Assembly (NCBI GenBank): GCA_016180065.1
Contig: JACPBY010000003.1
Span: 1 to 63,782, forward strand
Direction: 5' to 3'
Source: Candidatus Woesearchaeota archaeon
Lineage (GTDB): Archaea > Nanobdellota > Nanobdellia > Woesearchaeales > UBA10216
Length of the DNA: 63,782 nucleotides
A program made the position numbers and the translations under genes. The notes below the pieces were generated by a model that saw nothing but the letters and a program-made list of their open reading frames with translations, was not told the DNA's origin and made no database searches. Numbering within the stretch: position 1 is the first letter of the stretch; each line of letters starts with the position of its first letter. This document shows, piece by piece, positions 1 to 7,976 of this stretch.

Positions 1-233
1 ATCCTGCAATACATCAGCCCCAGCTTGGCAGTGTCCAACACAGTGTAATAGCCTTTGACTATGTTGCGGCGCTCAAGCTGCCTTATCCTGTAGTTCACAA
101 CCTCCCTTGACAAGCCAACCTTCTTGGCAATGGCAGAAAGGGGCTGCCTTGCGTCCATGTCCAGCTCTGAAAGTATCTTCCTGTCCTTCGCATCCAGCTC
201 AACCCTTGCCGCTGCATCTTCCGCTTTTCCCAT
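1..233 (-). CDS. Lrp/AsnC-family transcription regulator (partial, C-terminus beyond window)
   Basis: The reverse frame starts at ATG 233 and runs off the left edge. The visible 77 residues are the N-terminal winged helix of an Lrp/AsnC regulator: LDAKDRKILSEL, then a helix-turn-helix with LSAIAKKVGLSREVVNYRI and the linker IVKGYYTVLD. The RAM/ligand-binding domain is missing because of the window edge. An inverted repeat lies just upstream at 238-285, which would suit autoregulation (inference). It is divergent from the large operon that begins at 373, so it may also act on that operon. A second Lrp-type regulator with a similar layout lies at 51515-51973. Confidence 0.85.
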   Translation of the reverse strand, partial: MGKAEDAAARVELDAKDRKILSELDMDARQPLSAIAKKVGLSREVVNYRIRQLERRNIVKGYYTVLDTAKLGLMYCR

Positions 234-237
234 GATA

Positions 238-285
238 TTTTACTAAAAAGGCTGTTTTCTTTATAATTCTTTCGTTTTAGTAAAA
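238..285. promoter_or_regulatory. Inverted repeat between divergent genes, likely regulator operator
   Basis: TTTTACTAAAA (238-248) and TTTTAGTAAAA (275-285) are perfect reverse complements, and each half is itself nearly palindromic. The pair sits in an A+T-rich gap between the Lrp-family gene and the 373 operon. Lrp-type proteins commonly bind such symmetrical A/T-rich boxes; binding here is inferred. Confidence 0.5.
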
Positions 286-299
286 AAATGAGCCGAATG

Positions 300-308
300 T
301 TTAATATA
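300..308 (+). promoter_or_regulatory. Candidate TATA element for the operon beginning at 373
   Basis: TTTAATATA lies about 70 bases before the chosen start, so a transcript would have a leader of about 40 nt. A GGGTGGG ribosome site at 364-370 precedes ATG 373, consistent with a leadered first gene. This is a pattern match only. Confidence 0.35.
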
Positions 309-372
309 ATAGCTGCTGTTAGTGTAGTCACTAGTAAGTTATTAAAATTGAATGATGAGTTTGGGTGGGAAA

Positions 373-903
373 ATGACCGAAGAAAAATTGCCATTTGCTG
401 CTCGCCTTTTCCAAGAGGCAGTGCAACAGAATTGGAAACAGTTTACCAATCCAGATTCATTGTGTGCCCTGCTTTACCTTGGGCTTGGCATGCACCTCGC
501 CAGAGACTTTTACTCGCCTATGATGTTTAAGACAGCAGAGGAAAAGGTTCCAAAAGATCTTGTAGCAAGCCTGAATCCTGGCCTTAAGAGGATATTTGAG
601 GATAGCAGGGCTGTAAGCGGAACGCTGATGCGTTTTGGCAAGGTAGGCACATGCCCCATGAGCGGGCTGGTGGAATTATTCTACGCTGATAGGGTTGTGG
701 GCAATGAGGTTCTGCCATTCATATCAGCACATTCATCGCCCATATTGGGTTATGCTGGCGGATTTGGAGTGCTGGGTTTCGGAGGCTTGGGCGGGAGGTC
801 CAAGCAATACCTTGAGCCGTTTTGGAACAGCTTCAGCTCTCCAAAGAATCTTGCCGACGCATACCTTAAACGGATTGTCAGGGATTTGAAGCTTGGCAGG
901 TGA
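373..903 (+). CDS. Hypothetical protein, first gene of the MoxR/vWA operon
   Basis: This encodes 176 residues if started at ATG 373, which has a GGTGGG ribosome site; the in-frame ATG at 352 has none. I do not recognise the family. The N-terminal half is predicted helical (TEEKLPFAARLFQEA), and a Gly-rich hydrophobic stretch (GYAGGFGVLGFGGLGG) lies near residues 126-145 before a charged helical C-terminus. There is no signal peptide, so it is probably cytosolic or peripherally membrane-associated. Its stop overlaps the region just before the next start, and all genes to 11027 follow on the same strand with short gaps, so it is probably co-transcribed with the MoxR ATPase and the vWA protein. 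Confidence 0.7.
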   Translation: MTEEKLPFAARLFQEAVQQNWKQFTNPDSLCALLYLGLGMHLARDFYSPMMFKTAEEKVPKDLVASLNPGLKRIFEDSRAVSGTLMRFGKVGTCPMSGLVELFYADRVVGNEVLPFISAHSSPILGYAGGFGVLGFGGLGGRSKQYLEPFWNSFSSPKNLADAYLKRIVRDLKLGR

Positions 904-923
904 ACAGACAAGGGGGGACTAAA

Positions 924-1373
924 ATGAATCTGTTTGAAAAGACTAAGGGAAAAGGCGTTGTCGTATCGGATGGCTGGTATGACCCCGACAGTGTTGCCGG
1001 GAGATTTGTCAGGGAGCTGGAAAGAGAGCTGTTTGCCCGCGGATTTGCGTTTGCCAGCTCAGGGACATGCAGTACAACAGCGGTTGGTGTCCACGTCAGC
1101 GGAAGGTTTGGCGATTACAGGTATGAGGACGGCCCGGTTGGGGCTGAATCCGTGCGCATAAGCGACATGGGCGCTACGCGAAAAGGAACTCTTGTTGTGC
1201 ATTACGAAGCTGCAGCCAAAAGCGGCGGTGACAGGAGGGTTTGGACTCACACAGGCAAAACCACAGACATCTACACAGGAAACAGGAAACCGTCAGGGCA
1301 ATATGACCCAGGAGTCAGCGCCCGCAGCGTGATAATACAGCTTGTCGGGCTTGAGGCGAGGCTGAGAGCGTGA
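924..1373 (+). CDS. Hypothetical protein
   Basis: The 149-residue protein starts at ATG 924, preceded by a strong AAGGGGGG site (910-917). The frame also has GTG at 900, but that overlaps the previous stop and lacks a ribosome site. No family is recognised. The sequence looks like a compact alternating alpha/beta protein: an N-terminal helix (SVAGRFVRELERELFARG) is followed by several beta-strand-like segments (AVGVHVSGRFGDY, GTLVVHYEAA) and a C-terminal strand and helix (SVIIQLVGLEARL). No signal peptide is seen. It lies between the operon's first gene and the J-domain gene (7-base gap). Confidence 0.65.
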   Translation: MNLFEKTKGKGVVVSDGWYDPDSVAGRFVRELERELFARGFAFASSGTCSTTAVGVHVSGRFGDYRYEDGPVGAESVRISDMGATRKGTLVVHYEAAAKSGGDRRVWTHTGKTTDIYTGNRKPSGQYDPGVSARSVIIQLVGLEARLRA

Positions 1374-1379
1374 ACATCA

Positions 1380-2639
1380 ATGGCAACTGACGCAAGACAA
1401 TGGCCGGAATTTGAAAGGCTTCATAAACAACTGAGCCAGAGGTATGGCAGCAGGAGCCTGTATGAAGGATTAGGCGTAAAGCCAGACGCTTCTGCTGGAG
1501 ATATTGCGCGAGAGTTTAAGGAAAAGGCGTTCAAGTACCATCCTGACCGGAACAAAGAACCTGGCGCAGAGCAGAGAATGAAGGATATTAATGCTATTAA
1601 TGATATTCTGTCAAAACCTGAAACAAGGGCAAACTACGACACATGGCTGAAGTATGCAGGCACTGGCTCACACGGCGCAGCTTCGGGCGCCACAGGCACG
1701 CAGCAGCAGGGTTCCCAACAGCAATACGGTGGCAGCCAAGGCCCTGACGTCGGGCAGAAGTCACAGCATCAATATCAGCAGCCTGGCGCAGGAAGCAGCA
1801 GCTACAGGAGCGGCACTGGCCGCAGCAGAGGCAGAAGCGGTGTTTTCGTTAACGGCGTTGAGCTGCCTCAGGAATTCAGGGGAGCCAGCAGAATCAACAA
1901 CATAGCAATATCTGCAGACGGCAAATGGTTTGCGATAATCAGGAATGGCAGGTTTACAGTAAGCGCTATGCCGTCTGACGGGAAGATAAAGGTAGATGGC
2001 TATGAAATCAAGGCTGAGAGAGGGAATGTCAGCATTAAGGGAAATGGCGTTCACGTTTCGCAGTCCGGCGGCAGCTACACCCGAGTTTCAGGCTTTAACT
2101 TCGGCGGGATTCACTTTTCCTCAGTCAGGTCAAGCGGCGGCTCAGTTTTCAACATTGGGGATGATTACGGCTCAGAAGGCCTGGACTGCGCAGTTGACAG
2201 GATGTATGAGCAGGTGCAGCAGGTCAGCGTGACAACTTCCAATGACATAATGCTTGGCCGCTCAGGCAATGGCAAGGTCCATGTTCAGGGAACAGCAGGG
2301 TCAGAGCCTGAATACGATAGTGGGAAGCTGTCTGTAAGGGACCTTGAAGGAAAAATTCTCCTGCCTCGGGATGAGGCTTTGAAGCTTGACATCAGAACAT
2401 CAGGAGATGTTGTCGGCGAAGCCGTAAACGGTGGCAGCATTTCAGCATCAGGCGACATATCACTAAGGCTGTATGCGCCGCTCGCAGTGAGCGTGTCGGC
2501 GTCAGGGGACACGGACGTCATTGGCATGGTCGGGGAGCGTTATGGGCTTTTCACCCCTCCGAACCAGAGTCCGGTCGGCACCCTGCACGTCAGGGCGTCA
2601 GGAGACATCAACATTGTGTATATGCTTGGAAGGCGGTAA
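1380..2639 (+). CDS. J-domain protein with C-terminal beta-solenoid-like region
   Basis: The 419-residue protein has an N-terminal J domain (about residues 25-90) with the HPD motif at 54-56 in KYHPDRNKE, the part that stimulates Hsp70 ATPase activity. A Gly/Gln/Ser-rich linker (about 95-155) follows. The C-terminal two thirds are beta-rich and carry repeated ASGDI/TSGDV/ASGDT turns, resembling the DUF2807/DUF4097 'GIN' parallel-beta domains often found in surface or envelope-stress proteins. No zinc-finger or DnaJ C-terminal substrate domain is seen, so it is not canonical DnaJ. Its place beside a MoxR ATPase and a vWA protein suggests a co-chaperone role in remodelling a specific target (inference). 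Confidence 0.8.
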   Translation: MATDARQWPEFERLHKQLSQRYGSRSLYEGLGVKPDASAGDIAREFKEKAFKYHPDRNKEPGAEQRMKDINAINDILSKPETRANYDTWLKYAGTGSHGAASGATGTQQQGSQQQYGGSQGPDVGQKSQHQYQQPGAGSSSYRSGTGRSRGRSGVFVNGVELPQEFRGASRINNIAISADGKWFAIIRNGRFTVSAMPSDGKIKVDGYEIKAERGNVSIKGNGVHVSQSGGSYTRVSGFNFGGIHFSSVRSSGGSVFNIGDDYGSEGLDCAVDRMYEQVQQVSVTTSNDIMLGRSGNGKVHVQGTAGSEPEYDSGKLSVRDLEGKILLPRDEALKLDIRTSGDVVGEAVNGGSISASGDISLRLYAPLAVSVSASGDTDVIGMVGERYGLFTPPNQSPVGTLHVRASGDINIVYMLGRR

Positions 2640-2663
2640 AAAATTCAGTGAAGTGAAACAACA

Positions 2664-3275
2664 ATGCCAAGAATTGCATCAAAAGTGGACAAACCTGCAG
2701 GGGGTTATGGCGGCAGAAATGCTCCTGATAGTTATGGCACTGGAACTCCTATTTTAGAGTTTCAGTTCTGGAGCTTTCCCCTGATTAACAGACCGAGACA
2801 GAATGAAGCATTGCAGGATGTATTGCTGCGCATGTCAGGCGGGAAGGAGCTCCTGAGGCTGAAGGAAGCCTCCGACCTGTTAAGCCTGGATTATAAAGTG
2901 TTATACTTCGACGCGGTTAAGGGAGTTATTCCCGCTTACCGGTTCGGCTCTATATGGTATCTCACAATACCTGATATCGCAGCGCACATGACAAAAGGCG
3001 GCAAACAGCCTGACCAGCAAAGCGCTCTTGGGCAGGTAGTGGAAAGCCTCAACCCGCTGGACCCTGAAGATTACGTCTTCAGGCAGGAGCTAGACAGCTA
3101 CATTTCTGACAGGGTAAAGGAGGTTTCCTCACAGCACAAGCTCAAAACGCCTTATGCAACTGCTTTTGTTGTTGCAGAAGTGTCCGGTTTGCTTGAGCCT
3201 GAGAAGGAAGAGGAACAGCCTGAGCCTGACGAGCCTGTGCAGTCGGCCAAGGCAGGAAAGGGAGGGCGAAAATGA
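2664..3275 (+). CDS. Excisionase/MerR-like winged-helix protein
   Basis: This 203-residue protein begins at ATG 2664. Around residues 63-104 it has the pattern of an excisionase/MerR-type winged helix: LKEASDLLSLDYKVLYFDAV followed by a GVIPAYRFGSIWYLTIPDI segment, matching the usual 'V..G.iPayR.G..W.....dl' consensus. A helical region follows, with an acidic, Pro-rich tail (EEEQPEPDEP) and a basic C-terminus. It may be a DNA-binding regulator of the operon or a structural adaptor. The stop overlaps the next start by four bases (ATGA), indicating translational coupling. The winged-helix call rests on motif recognition only. Confidence 0.6.
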   Translation: MPRIASKVDKPAGGYGGRNAPDSYGTGTPILEFQFWSFPLINRPRQNEALQDVLLRMSGGKELLRLKEASDLLSLDYKVLYFDAVKGVIPAYRFGSIWYLTIPDIAAHMTKGGKQPDQQSALGQVVESLNPLDPEDYVFRQELDSYISDRVKEVSSQHKLKTPYATAFVVAEVSGLLEPEKEEEQPEPDEPVQSAKAGKGGRK

Positions 3276-3805
3276 ACCTCTTAAGCAGGCTGCCAAGAAT
3301 CGGGAAGGGAAGCTACCAGCCCGACTTCAAGGTGGAGTTCATGGATGGGCAGCAGGGCTTGGATGAGCTTGTGGCATTAGCAACCATAACTAATCTCAGA
3401 GGCAGGTTTGTTGTTGGCGAAATGAAAGCGCCGGAGCTGGCTGAGCCTTTAGCAACGGTGCAGGTCTACCTCAAACCAAACATTCCTCTGTTAAGTGGAG
3501 GGACTGGCTATGCGCTGGAAGCAGCAATTGCACCTTGCACAGGCAGGAAGCTGAAAGTGGCTTCGCCTGATTTTGGCAAGGATTTTGAGGTGAGGGATGC
3601 AAAATCTAAGAATTACATGATTCAGACTTATGTGCTTTGCTTCCATCTTCTGCCTAATTACAATCCTATAGAGCTGAGGGTAAACTGGCCTGCAAACGAG
3701 AAAGGCATTGACCTTTACCACCTTGTTAAGTGCGAAGCAATGCTGACAAAAGGTGAATTACTTTTGGCTTACGCTGGCCCGGTCCAGACGATATCAGGAA
3801 CTTGA
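3272..3805 (+). CDS. Hypothetical protein, translationally coupled
   Basis: The 177-residue protein starts at ATG 3272 inside the previous stop codon, with GGGAGGG upstream. I recognise no family. It is beta-rich with alternating hydrophobic strands (TVQVYLKPNIPLL, YMIQTYVLCFHLLP, IELRVNWPAN), has no signal peptide and is probably a soluble beta-sandwich. Position and coupling make it a likely partner of the winged-helix protein or an accessory of the MoxR/vWA apparatus; function is otherwise unknown. Confidence 0.65.
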   Translation: MNLLSRLPRIGKGSYQPDFKVEFMDGQQGLDELVALATITNLRGRFVVGEMKAPELAEPLATVQVYLKPNIPLLSGGTGYALEAAIAPCTGRKLKVASPDFGKDFEVRDAKSKNYMIQTYVLCFHLLPNYNPIELRVNWPANEKGIDLYHLVKCEAMLTKGELLLAYAGPVQTISGT

Positions 3806-3817
3806 GGGTTTGACAAA

Positions 3818-4060
3818 ATGAAAGGCACTATTGACCGGGTTGTTGGGAACGAGTGGGTCAGGCACTCGGTTGACCAAGCGAAGCTTATCTTTGGAGTTGG
3901 CAGCGCTATTGTTACGCCTGGCTGGGCTCTTGGGGCTGCTTACGAATTGTCCAATGGCAACATACGCGGGGCAGTTGGGCTGGCGGCAATTGCCACGTTG
4001 CACGGCGTTGCAGGCTATTACGGCTTGAGATATTTTCGCCAAAGGCCCATGCAGAGATGA
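3818..4060 (+). CDS. Small membrane protein
   Basis: This 80-residue protein has two hydrophobic segments (about 22-45, FGVGSAIVTPGWALGAAYEL, and 52-72, AVGLAAIATLHGVAGYYGL) and a basic C-terminus (RYFRQRPMQR). It may anchor the products of the neighbouring operon at the membrane. It lies between a beta-rich unknown and the MoxR ATPase with gaps of 12 and 25 bases. No family is recognised. Confidence 0.6.
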   Translation: MKGTIDRVVGNEWVRHSVDQAKLIFGVGSAIVTPGWALGAAYELSNGNIRGAVGLAAIATLHGVAGYYGLRYFRQRPMQR

Positions 4061-4085
4061 TTGCACCTGATTAAGTGGAGACCAA

Positions 4086-5954
4086 ATGACAACGGCAACT
4101 GAAGAAAAAACGGGAAAGGCAGCTGCTTCCGAAAAGCACGTCCTGCACGAGCTTGCCCAGGCAGCGCCTGGCAAAGGCTTTGGTGAGAAGGAAGAGGCTT
4201 TGCACTCTGCCCTGCTGCTTGGCTTTTACAGGGCAGCCCAGGCTGTGGTGTCCAAGGAGGTCATAGTCCCTGTCCTTTACGGCATCAGCTATGACAGCAG
4301 AACAAGGCAGATTAAGTTTGTTGACCACGGCGGGAAGGCGCCTGTGCCCAGCAAGGACAGGACTGACATGAACTGGCTTGACCTGATTATAGCAGCAACC
4401 CTTCGCGGAGGCATGCCGTTGCTTCTTGAAGGAGATACAGGAACAGGCAAGACTCTCCTTACCGAGAAATTTTTGTCAACAATCCTTGAGAAGGCAAACT
4501 ATGTTGGGATGACGCTGAGCCAGAACCAGTTCACAAACAACCCCCTTCAGCCATTCACGAGGAAAGACACTAATGATGTTACTAAGACTCACCTTGACAG
4601 GGATGCGTTGCAGAGGGTTGCTGCGATGTTTATTGATGAGCTTAACAGGGGGCAGACCCAGGTGCTTCTCCAGCTTGCTTACGGCAGGGTTCAGGTTGGA
4701 GGCGAGTTTGGCGAGGTTGGCATACCTGTGCCGGAGTTAACACCTGCTGGCGTTGAATACCCTGAGGATGGCAGGAAGAAGAAGATGCTTTTCATTGGTG
4801 CGCAGAACCCTTCCCAGCAGAAGGACGCTACCTTTACTGAAACAATGCAGCTTGACGCAGCCCTTTCAAACAGGCTGCTTACTGTGGGCTTTCCAAGCCT
4901 GACAAGGAGCGCTGGCGCTTCAGTGATGGTTATTGGAAGCAGCAACGGCCTGCACGGCAAATTCCTGGAAAGCGTTGCGCAGTATGTTGAGAAAACACTC
5001 GCTGTCAAGGTTGACCGGGCTCTTTTGAAAGAGCAGTGGCTGCCAGCTTACGCTTACATTACCGACCCGAAAAGGACTGACAAGGCTTTCCTGCGCTCCT
5101 CGCTTGAGTTTGCAGATGTTGCAGCGCTTGCCCTCGCAGGCAACATTGCCTCAACGCATGAGCAGGAAAAGGCGATGATTGCTGACTGGGATGCTTACCT
5201 TGCTCCTGCTGTCAGGACAAGCTTTTCCCTTGGGCAGGCAAAGATAGACGCCACGAGCCAGGAAGTGCAGCGCCTGGAGGAAATAGTTGGAACGTTTGAG
5301 AAAGAAACCATGCCAAGGGACCTGGCAAAGATTAAGGTTGTTGCTGACATATTTGCCACAGTGAGGGGGCTTAAGGCAGCTTTCAGGTCTGACAAGCCTT
5401 TGCAGGCTTATGCTGCAAATTCAACTTATGTTACGGTAGAAGACATTGCGGCTGCCGCCACGCTTGTTGCGAAGAGCAAGCAGTTCAAGGCAACAGCAGA
5501 CCCGATTACGATAGTTAACAGCGTCCTTACAGAGTATACTGCCATCATTGAAGATGCTGGTGCACGGATAACCGGCAGGAGGATGCCTTTTGAGAGCAAT
5601 GACCCTGCATCAGGGCTGCTTAACTACACCCTGGCCAATGCATGGGTGACTGCCAAGAGCCATAAGGACATCATACAGAAGCTGAACGAATACGCAGGCG
5701 TGGTTAAGGGTCTGGCGACAGCAGCAGGCTCTACCGAGCTTAGGCGCCTCATAACTGCAAGGGCAGTTGGGGACCTGGCAACTTTCAGCGGCTTCATGCT
5801 TGACAACGCAGCAGCTGTTGATTCTTTGATTGCTTCTGCGAAGGGCAATGTTGGCGCTGCATTTTCAGGGCTAAAGCAAATCTATGAGGCACAGCGCGAT
5901 AATCCGCTTATGCCTGACGTGTACAAGCACAGGCTTGAGAAAATGCTTGCATGA
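4086..5954 (+). CDS. MoxR-type AAA+ ATPase
   Basis: The 622-residue ATPase starts at ATG 4086 after GTGGAG. The AAA+ core lies at about residues 90-290: Walker A GDTGTGKT (116-123), Walker B MFIDELNR (D184/E185), sensor-1-like Asn in GAQNP (N241) and an arginine-finger candidate in LSNRL. An N-terminal extension of about 95 residues and a long helical C-terminus (300-622) are extra to the usual 300-350-residue MoxR size. MoxR ATPases remodel or insert cofactors into targets together with vWA-domain partners; the vWA protein is encoded four genes downstream in the same operon. The two paralogues between them are candidate substrates or adaptors (inference). Confidence 0.85.
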   Translation: MTTATEEKTGKAAASEKHVLHELAQAAPGKGFGEKEEALHSALLLGFYRAAQAVVSKEVIVPVLYGISYDSRTRQIKFVDHGGKAPVPSKDRTDMNWLDLIIAATLRGGMPLLLEGDTGTGKTLLTEKFLSTILEKANYVGMTLSQNQFTNNPLQPFTRKDTNDVTKTHLDRDALQRVAAMFIDELNRGQTQVLLQLAYGRVQVGGEFGEVGIPVPELTPAGVEYPEDGRKKKMLFIGAQNPSQQKDATFTETMQLDAALSNRLLTVGFPSLTRSAGASVMVIGSSNGLHGKFLESVAQYVEKTLAVKVDRALLKEQWLPAYAYITDPKRTDKAFLRSSLEFADVAALALAGNIASTHEQEKAMIADWDAYLAPAVRTSFSLGQAKIDATSQEVQRLEEIVGTFEKETMPRDLAKIKVVADIFATVRGLKAAFRSDKPLQAYAANSTYVTVEDIAAAATLVAKSKQFKATADPITIVNSVLTEYTAIIEDAGARITGRRMPFESNDPASGLLNYTLANAWVTAKSHKDIIQKLNEYAGVVKGLATAAGSTELRRLITARAVGDLATFSGFMLDNAAAVDSLIASAKGNVGAAFSGLKQIYEAQRDNPLMPDVYKHRLEKMLA

Positions 5955-5978
5955 TGACAAATGACATGGTGATGAAAA

Positions 5979-6968
5979 ATGGATGAAACTCACAAAACTG
6001 TCCAGCCAGGTGATGATGAATGGGAGCATGTGCTGGCCGGTGCTGCCAGCCAGCCTCAGCAACCTCAAAGCCCACAGCCTGTTCAACCTCCAGCTAATCC
6101 TGAAGCTGCTGTAAGCGCTCCTCTGAGCAGTTTAAAGGCTCCAGGTTACCCGCTGAAGATGGTTGCAGACGTTGCAAGCCACGTCCAGCGCATGTTTGAG
6201 GCGCTGAAGGGAGAGCTTCCGGACACTGCTTCAGTCCAGGGTCTTGTGCAGAAGGTTCAGCAGTCAATGCCTGATGCAGCCGGTTCTGTGGCGTCTGCCC
6301 ATGCCCAGCTGTTTTTGGGCGTGTATGGGCTGGATGGCATTGCCATTGTTAACACCTCACAGAGAGACTGGGGAAGTGCGGTTAGTGATGGCAAGGTTAA
6401 GCATGTAATCACTTCAAGGCTGCAGCGGCTGGATCAGACTGCGGTAAAGCTCAGGGAATACATGTCTGCCGTGTTTGGAAACAACATATTTGATGCGCCT
6501 GAGGCCGCTGACTTTAACGAGCTGCCTCCCGACGAGTCAGTGTCTCCCCGCAGCCTGGATGTCCTGCTACCTCACTTGCAGCAGCAGCTCAGCTTTGTCA
6601 ACAAAGCACTCAACATGCAGGCAGGACCTTTTGCCTCTCCATACTTTATCGTGATGGCAATGCAGCCTCCAGACACAAGGCTTCTGGCTGCCAGGGCGCT
6701 GATGAGGTCATACGCAACTGGCATGGCTGTGCCTGAAGTGCCGGGAAGCTACAACAAAAGACCCAGTTCTTACGAAAAAGACTCCTCTGGCAATCCCAAA
6801 ATGGTGCCTGATTACACATTTTCTCAGCTTTCAGAGGAGCAATTCGCAATAACTAAAAGCTTATGGCAGGCAGAAGCCAAGAAGCTTGGCATACAGGACA
6901 TTGAACCTCACCGTCAGGCTTACAAAGCTGCATGGAGTTGTCTGGAGAAAAGCATAATGTCTGACTGA
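5979..6968 (+). CDS. Hypothetical protein, paralogue A of a tandem pair
   Basis: The 329-residue protein is unrecognised. It opens with HKTVQPGDDEWEHVLAG, then a Pro/Gln/Ala-rich disordered linker (about 25-50), then a helical body. It shares the opening T(V/I)QP....W...L.G pattern, the start of the body (YPLKMVADV) and a C-terminal block (VMAMQPPDTRLLAARAL) with the next gene, so the two arose by tandem duplication. No signal peptide or membrane segment is seen. It lies between the MoxR ATPase and the vWA protein and is a plausible scaffold or client of them (inference). Confidence 0.7.
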   Translation: MDETHKTVQPGDDEWEHVLAGAASQPQQPQSPQPVQPPANPEAAVSAPLSSLKAPGYPLKMVADVASHVQRMFEALKGELPDTASVQGLVQKVQQSMPDAAGSVASAHAQLFLGVYGLDGIAIVNTSQRDWGSAVSDGKVKHVITSRLQRLDQTAVKLREYMSAVFGNNIFDAPEAADFNELPPDESVSPRSLDVLLPHLQQQLSFVNKALNMQAGPFASPYFIVMAMQPPDTRLLAARALMRSYATGMAVPEVPGSYNKRPSSYEKDSSGNPKMVPDYTFSQLSEEQFAITKSLWQAEAKKLGIQDIEPHRQAYKAAWSCLEKSIMSD

Positions 6969-6986
6969 TGCTTGTGAGGCAAAAAA

Positions 6987-7970
6987 ATGACTGACAGGAT
7001 TAAAAAGACAATACAACCAGACGAAAAGGGTTGGGGCAGGATATTGGGAAGGCAGCCGGATGAAGCTGCAGGAAGCAGCCCAGGCTCTGCCAGCCCGGCT
7101 CATGGCTCGCTTGAAGGCGCGGTTGCAGGCGCTGCATTTGCACCGGCACAGTCCGGAGCTCCTGTTTCATCAAAGGCTTACCCGCTGCAGCTGAGGATTG
7201 ACCTCACGGACTATTTGCAAAAAGTCCTGGCTGGAAAAAGCCTGCCGCAGACCATGGCTATTCAGGACATTGCCAAGGGTGCTAAGGGCAGCCCTGAAGA
7301 GGCTGTTGCGTATGCTCATGCAAGGCTTCTTGTTGATATCCTCGGCCCTGAGGCGTTTGACATCAGGAACATGCCGAAAAAGCTGGGAGATGCTTCAGCA
7401 TTCAGTGGCGGCGAAAATTACAGGACAATGTCTGAGCTCAGGATAAAGGCAATACCTGCCCGGCAGGCACAGAATTACGTGGCAGCGCTGTTGGGCAACG
7501 GCGCCTTAAACTCGCCTGCAGCCTATGAGCTTGTGCAGGCTCCCCTTGATGAGCCTGTTGAGCTGTCCTCGCTTCCTTTCCTCCTGGCTAATGCGCCTGA
7601 GATTGGCTTTCTCAGGCAGACTGCCGGAACACAAACATCTGAGGCACCATTCAATTCAGCATATTCCATTGTCATGGAAATGCAGCCTGCCAGCACAAGG
7701 TTGCTTGCTGCAAAGGCGCTTGCCTCGGCTTATGCTGATGGAAGCCTGGAGGCTCATGCCCAGATATTCAGCAGCAGGCCTTACAGGCATTCAGAAACGC
7801 TTTTCATTGCTTCCTGCCTTATGAAACTTGCACGCTCGCTTAAGATTCCTGATTCTGCATTAGAGATTGAAGCGCAGAAGCTTGGCGTAAGAGATTTTTC
7901 GCCTGCCATAAAATCTTACACCGGTGCCTGGGAAAGCGTGGCAACCAGGTTTAAGCGTGCAGAGTGGTGA
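6987..7970 (+). CDS. Hypothetical protein, paralogue B of a tandem pair
   Basis: The 327-residue protein is a diverged copy of the preceding gene. The N-terminal motif (KKTIQPDEKGWGRILGRQ), a low-complexity Ala/Gly/Ser linker, YPLQLRIDL and VMEMQPASTRLLAAKAL align in the same order. Overall identity is low, so the duplication is old and the copies may have separate roles. A GAGGC ribosome site precedes ATG 6987. The following vWA gene starts 7 bases after this stop. Confidence 0.7.
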   Translation: MTDRIKKTIQPDEKGWGRILGRQPDEAAGSSPGSASPAHGSLEGAVAGAAFAPAQSGAPVSSKAYPLQLRIDLTDYLQKVLAGKSLPQTMAIQDIAKGAKGSPEEAVAYAHARLLVDILGPEAFDIRNMPKKLGDASAFSGGENYRTMSELRIKAIPARQAQNYVAALLGNGALNSPAAYELVQAPLDEPVELSSLPFLLANAPEIGFLRQTAGTQTSEAPFNSAYSIVMEMQPASTRLLAAKALASAYADGSLEAHAQIFSSRPYRHSETLFIASCLMKLARSLKIPDSALEIEAQKLGVRDFSPAIKSYTGAWESVATRFKRAEW

Positions 7971-7976
7971 GCAGGG

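Noticed and set aside
4086..5954. A gas-vesicle GvpN or nitric-oxide-reductase NorQ identity for the MoxR ATPase.
   Set aside because: No gas-vesicle structural genes or nor genes are nearby, and the protein is much longer than either.
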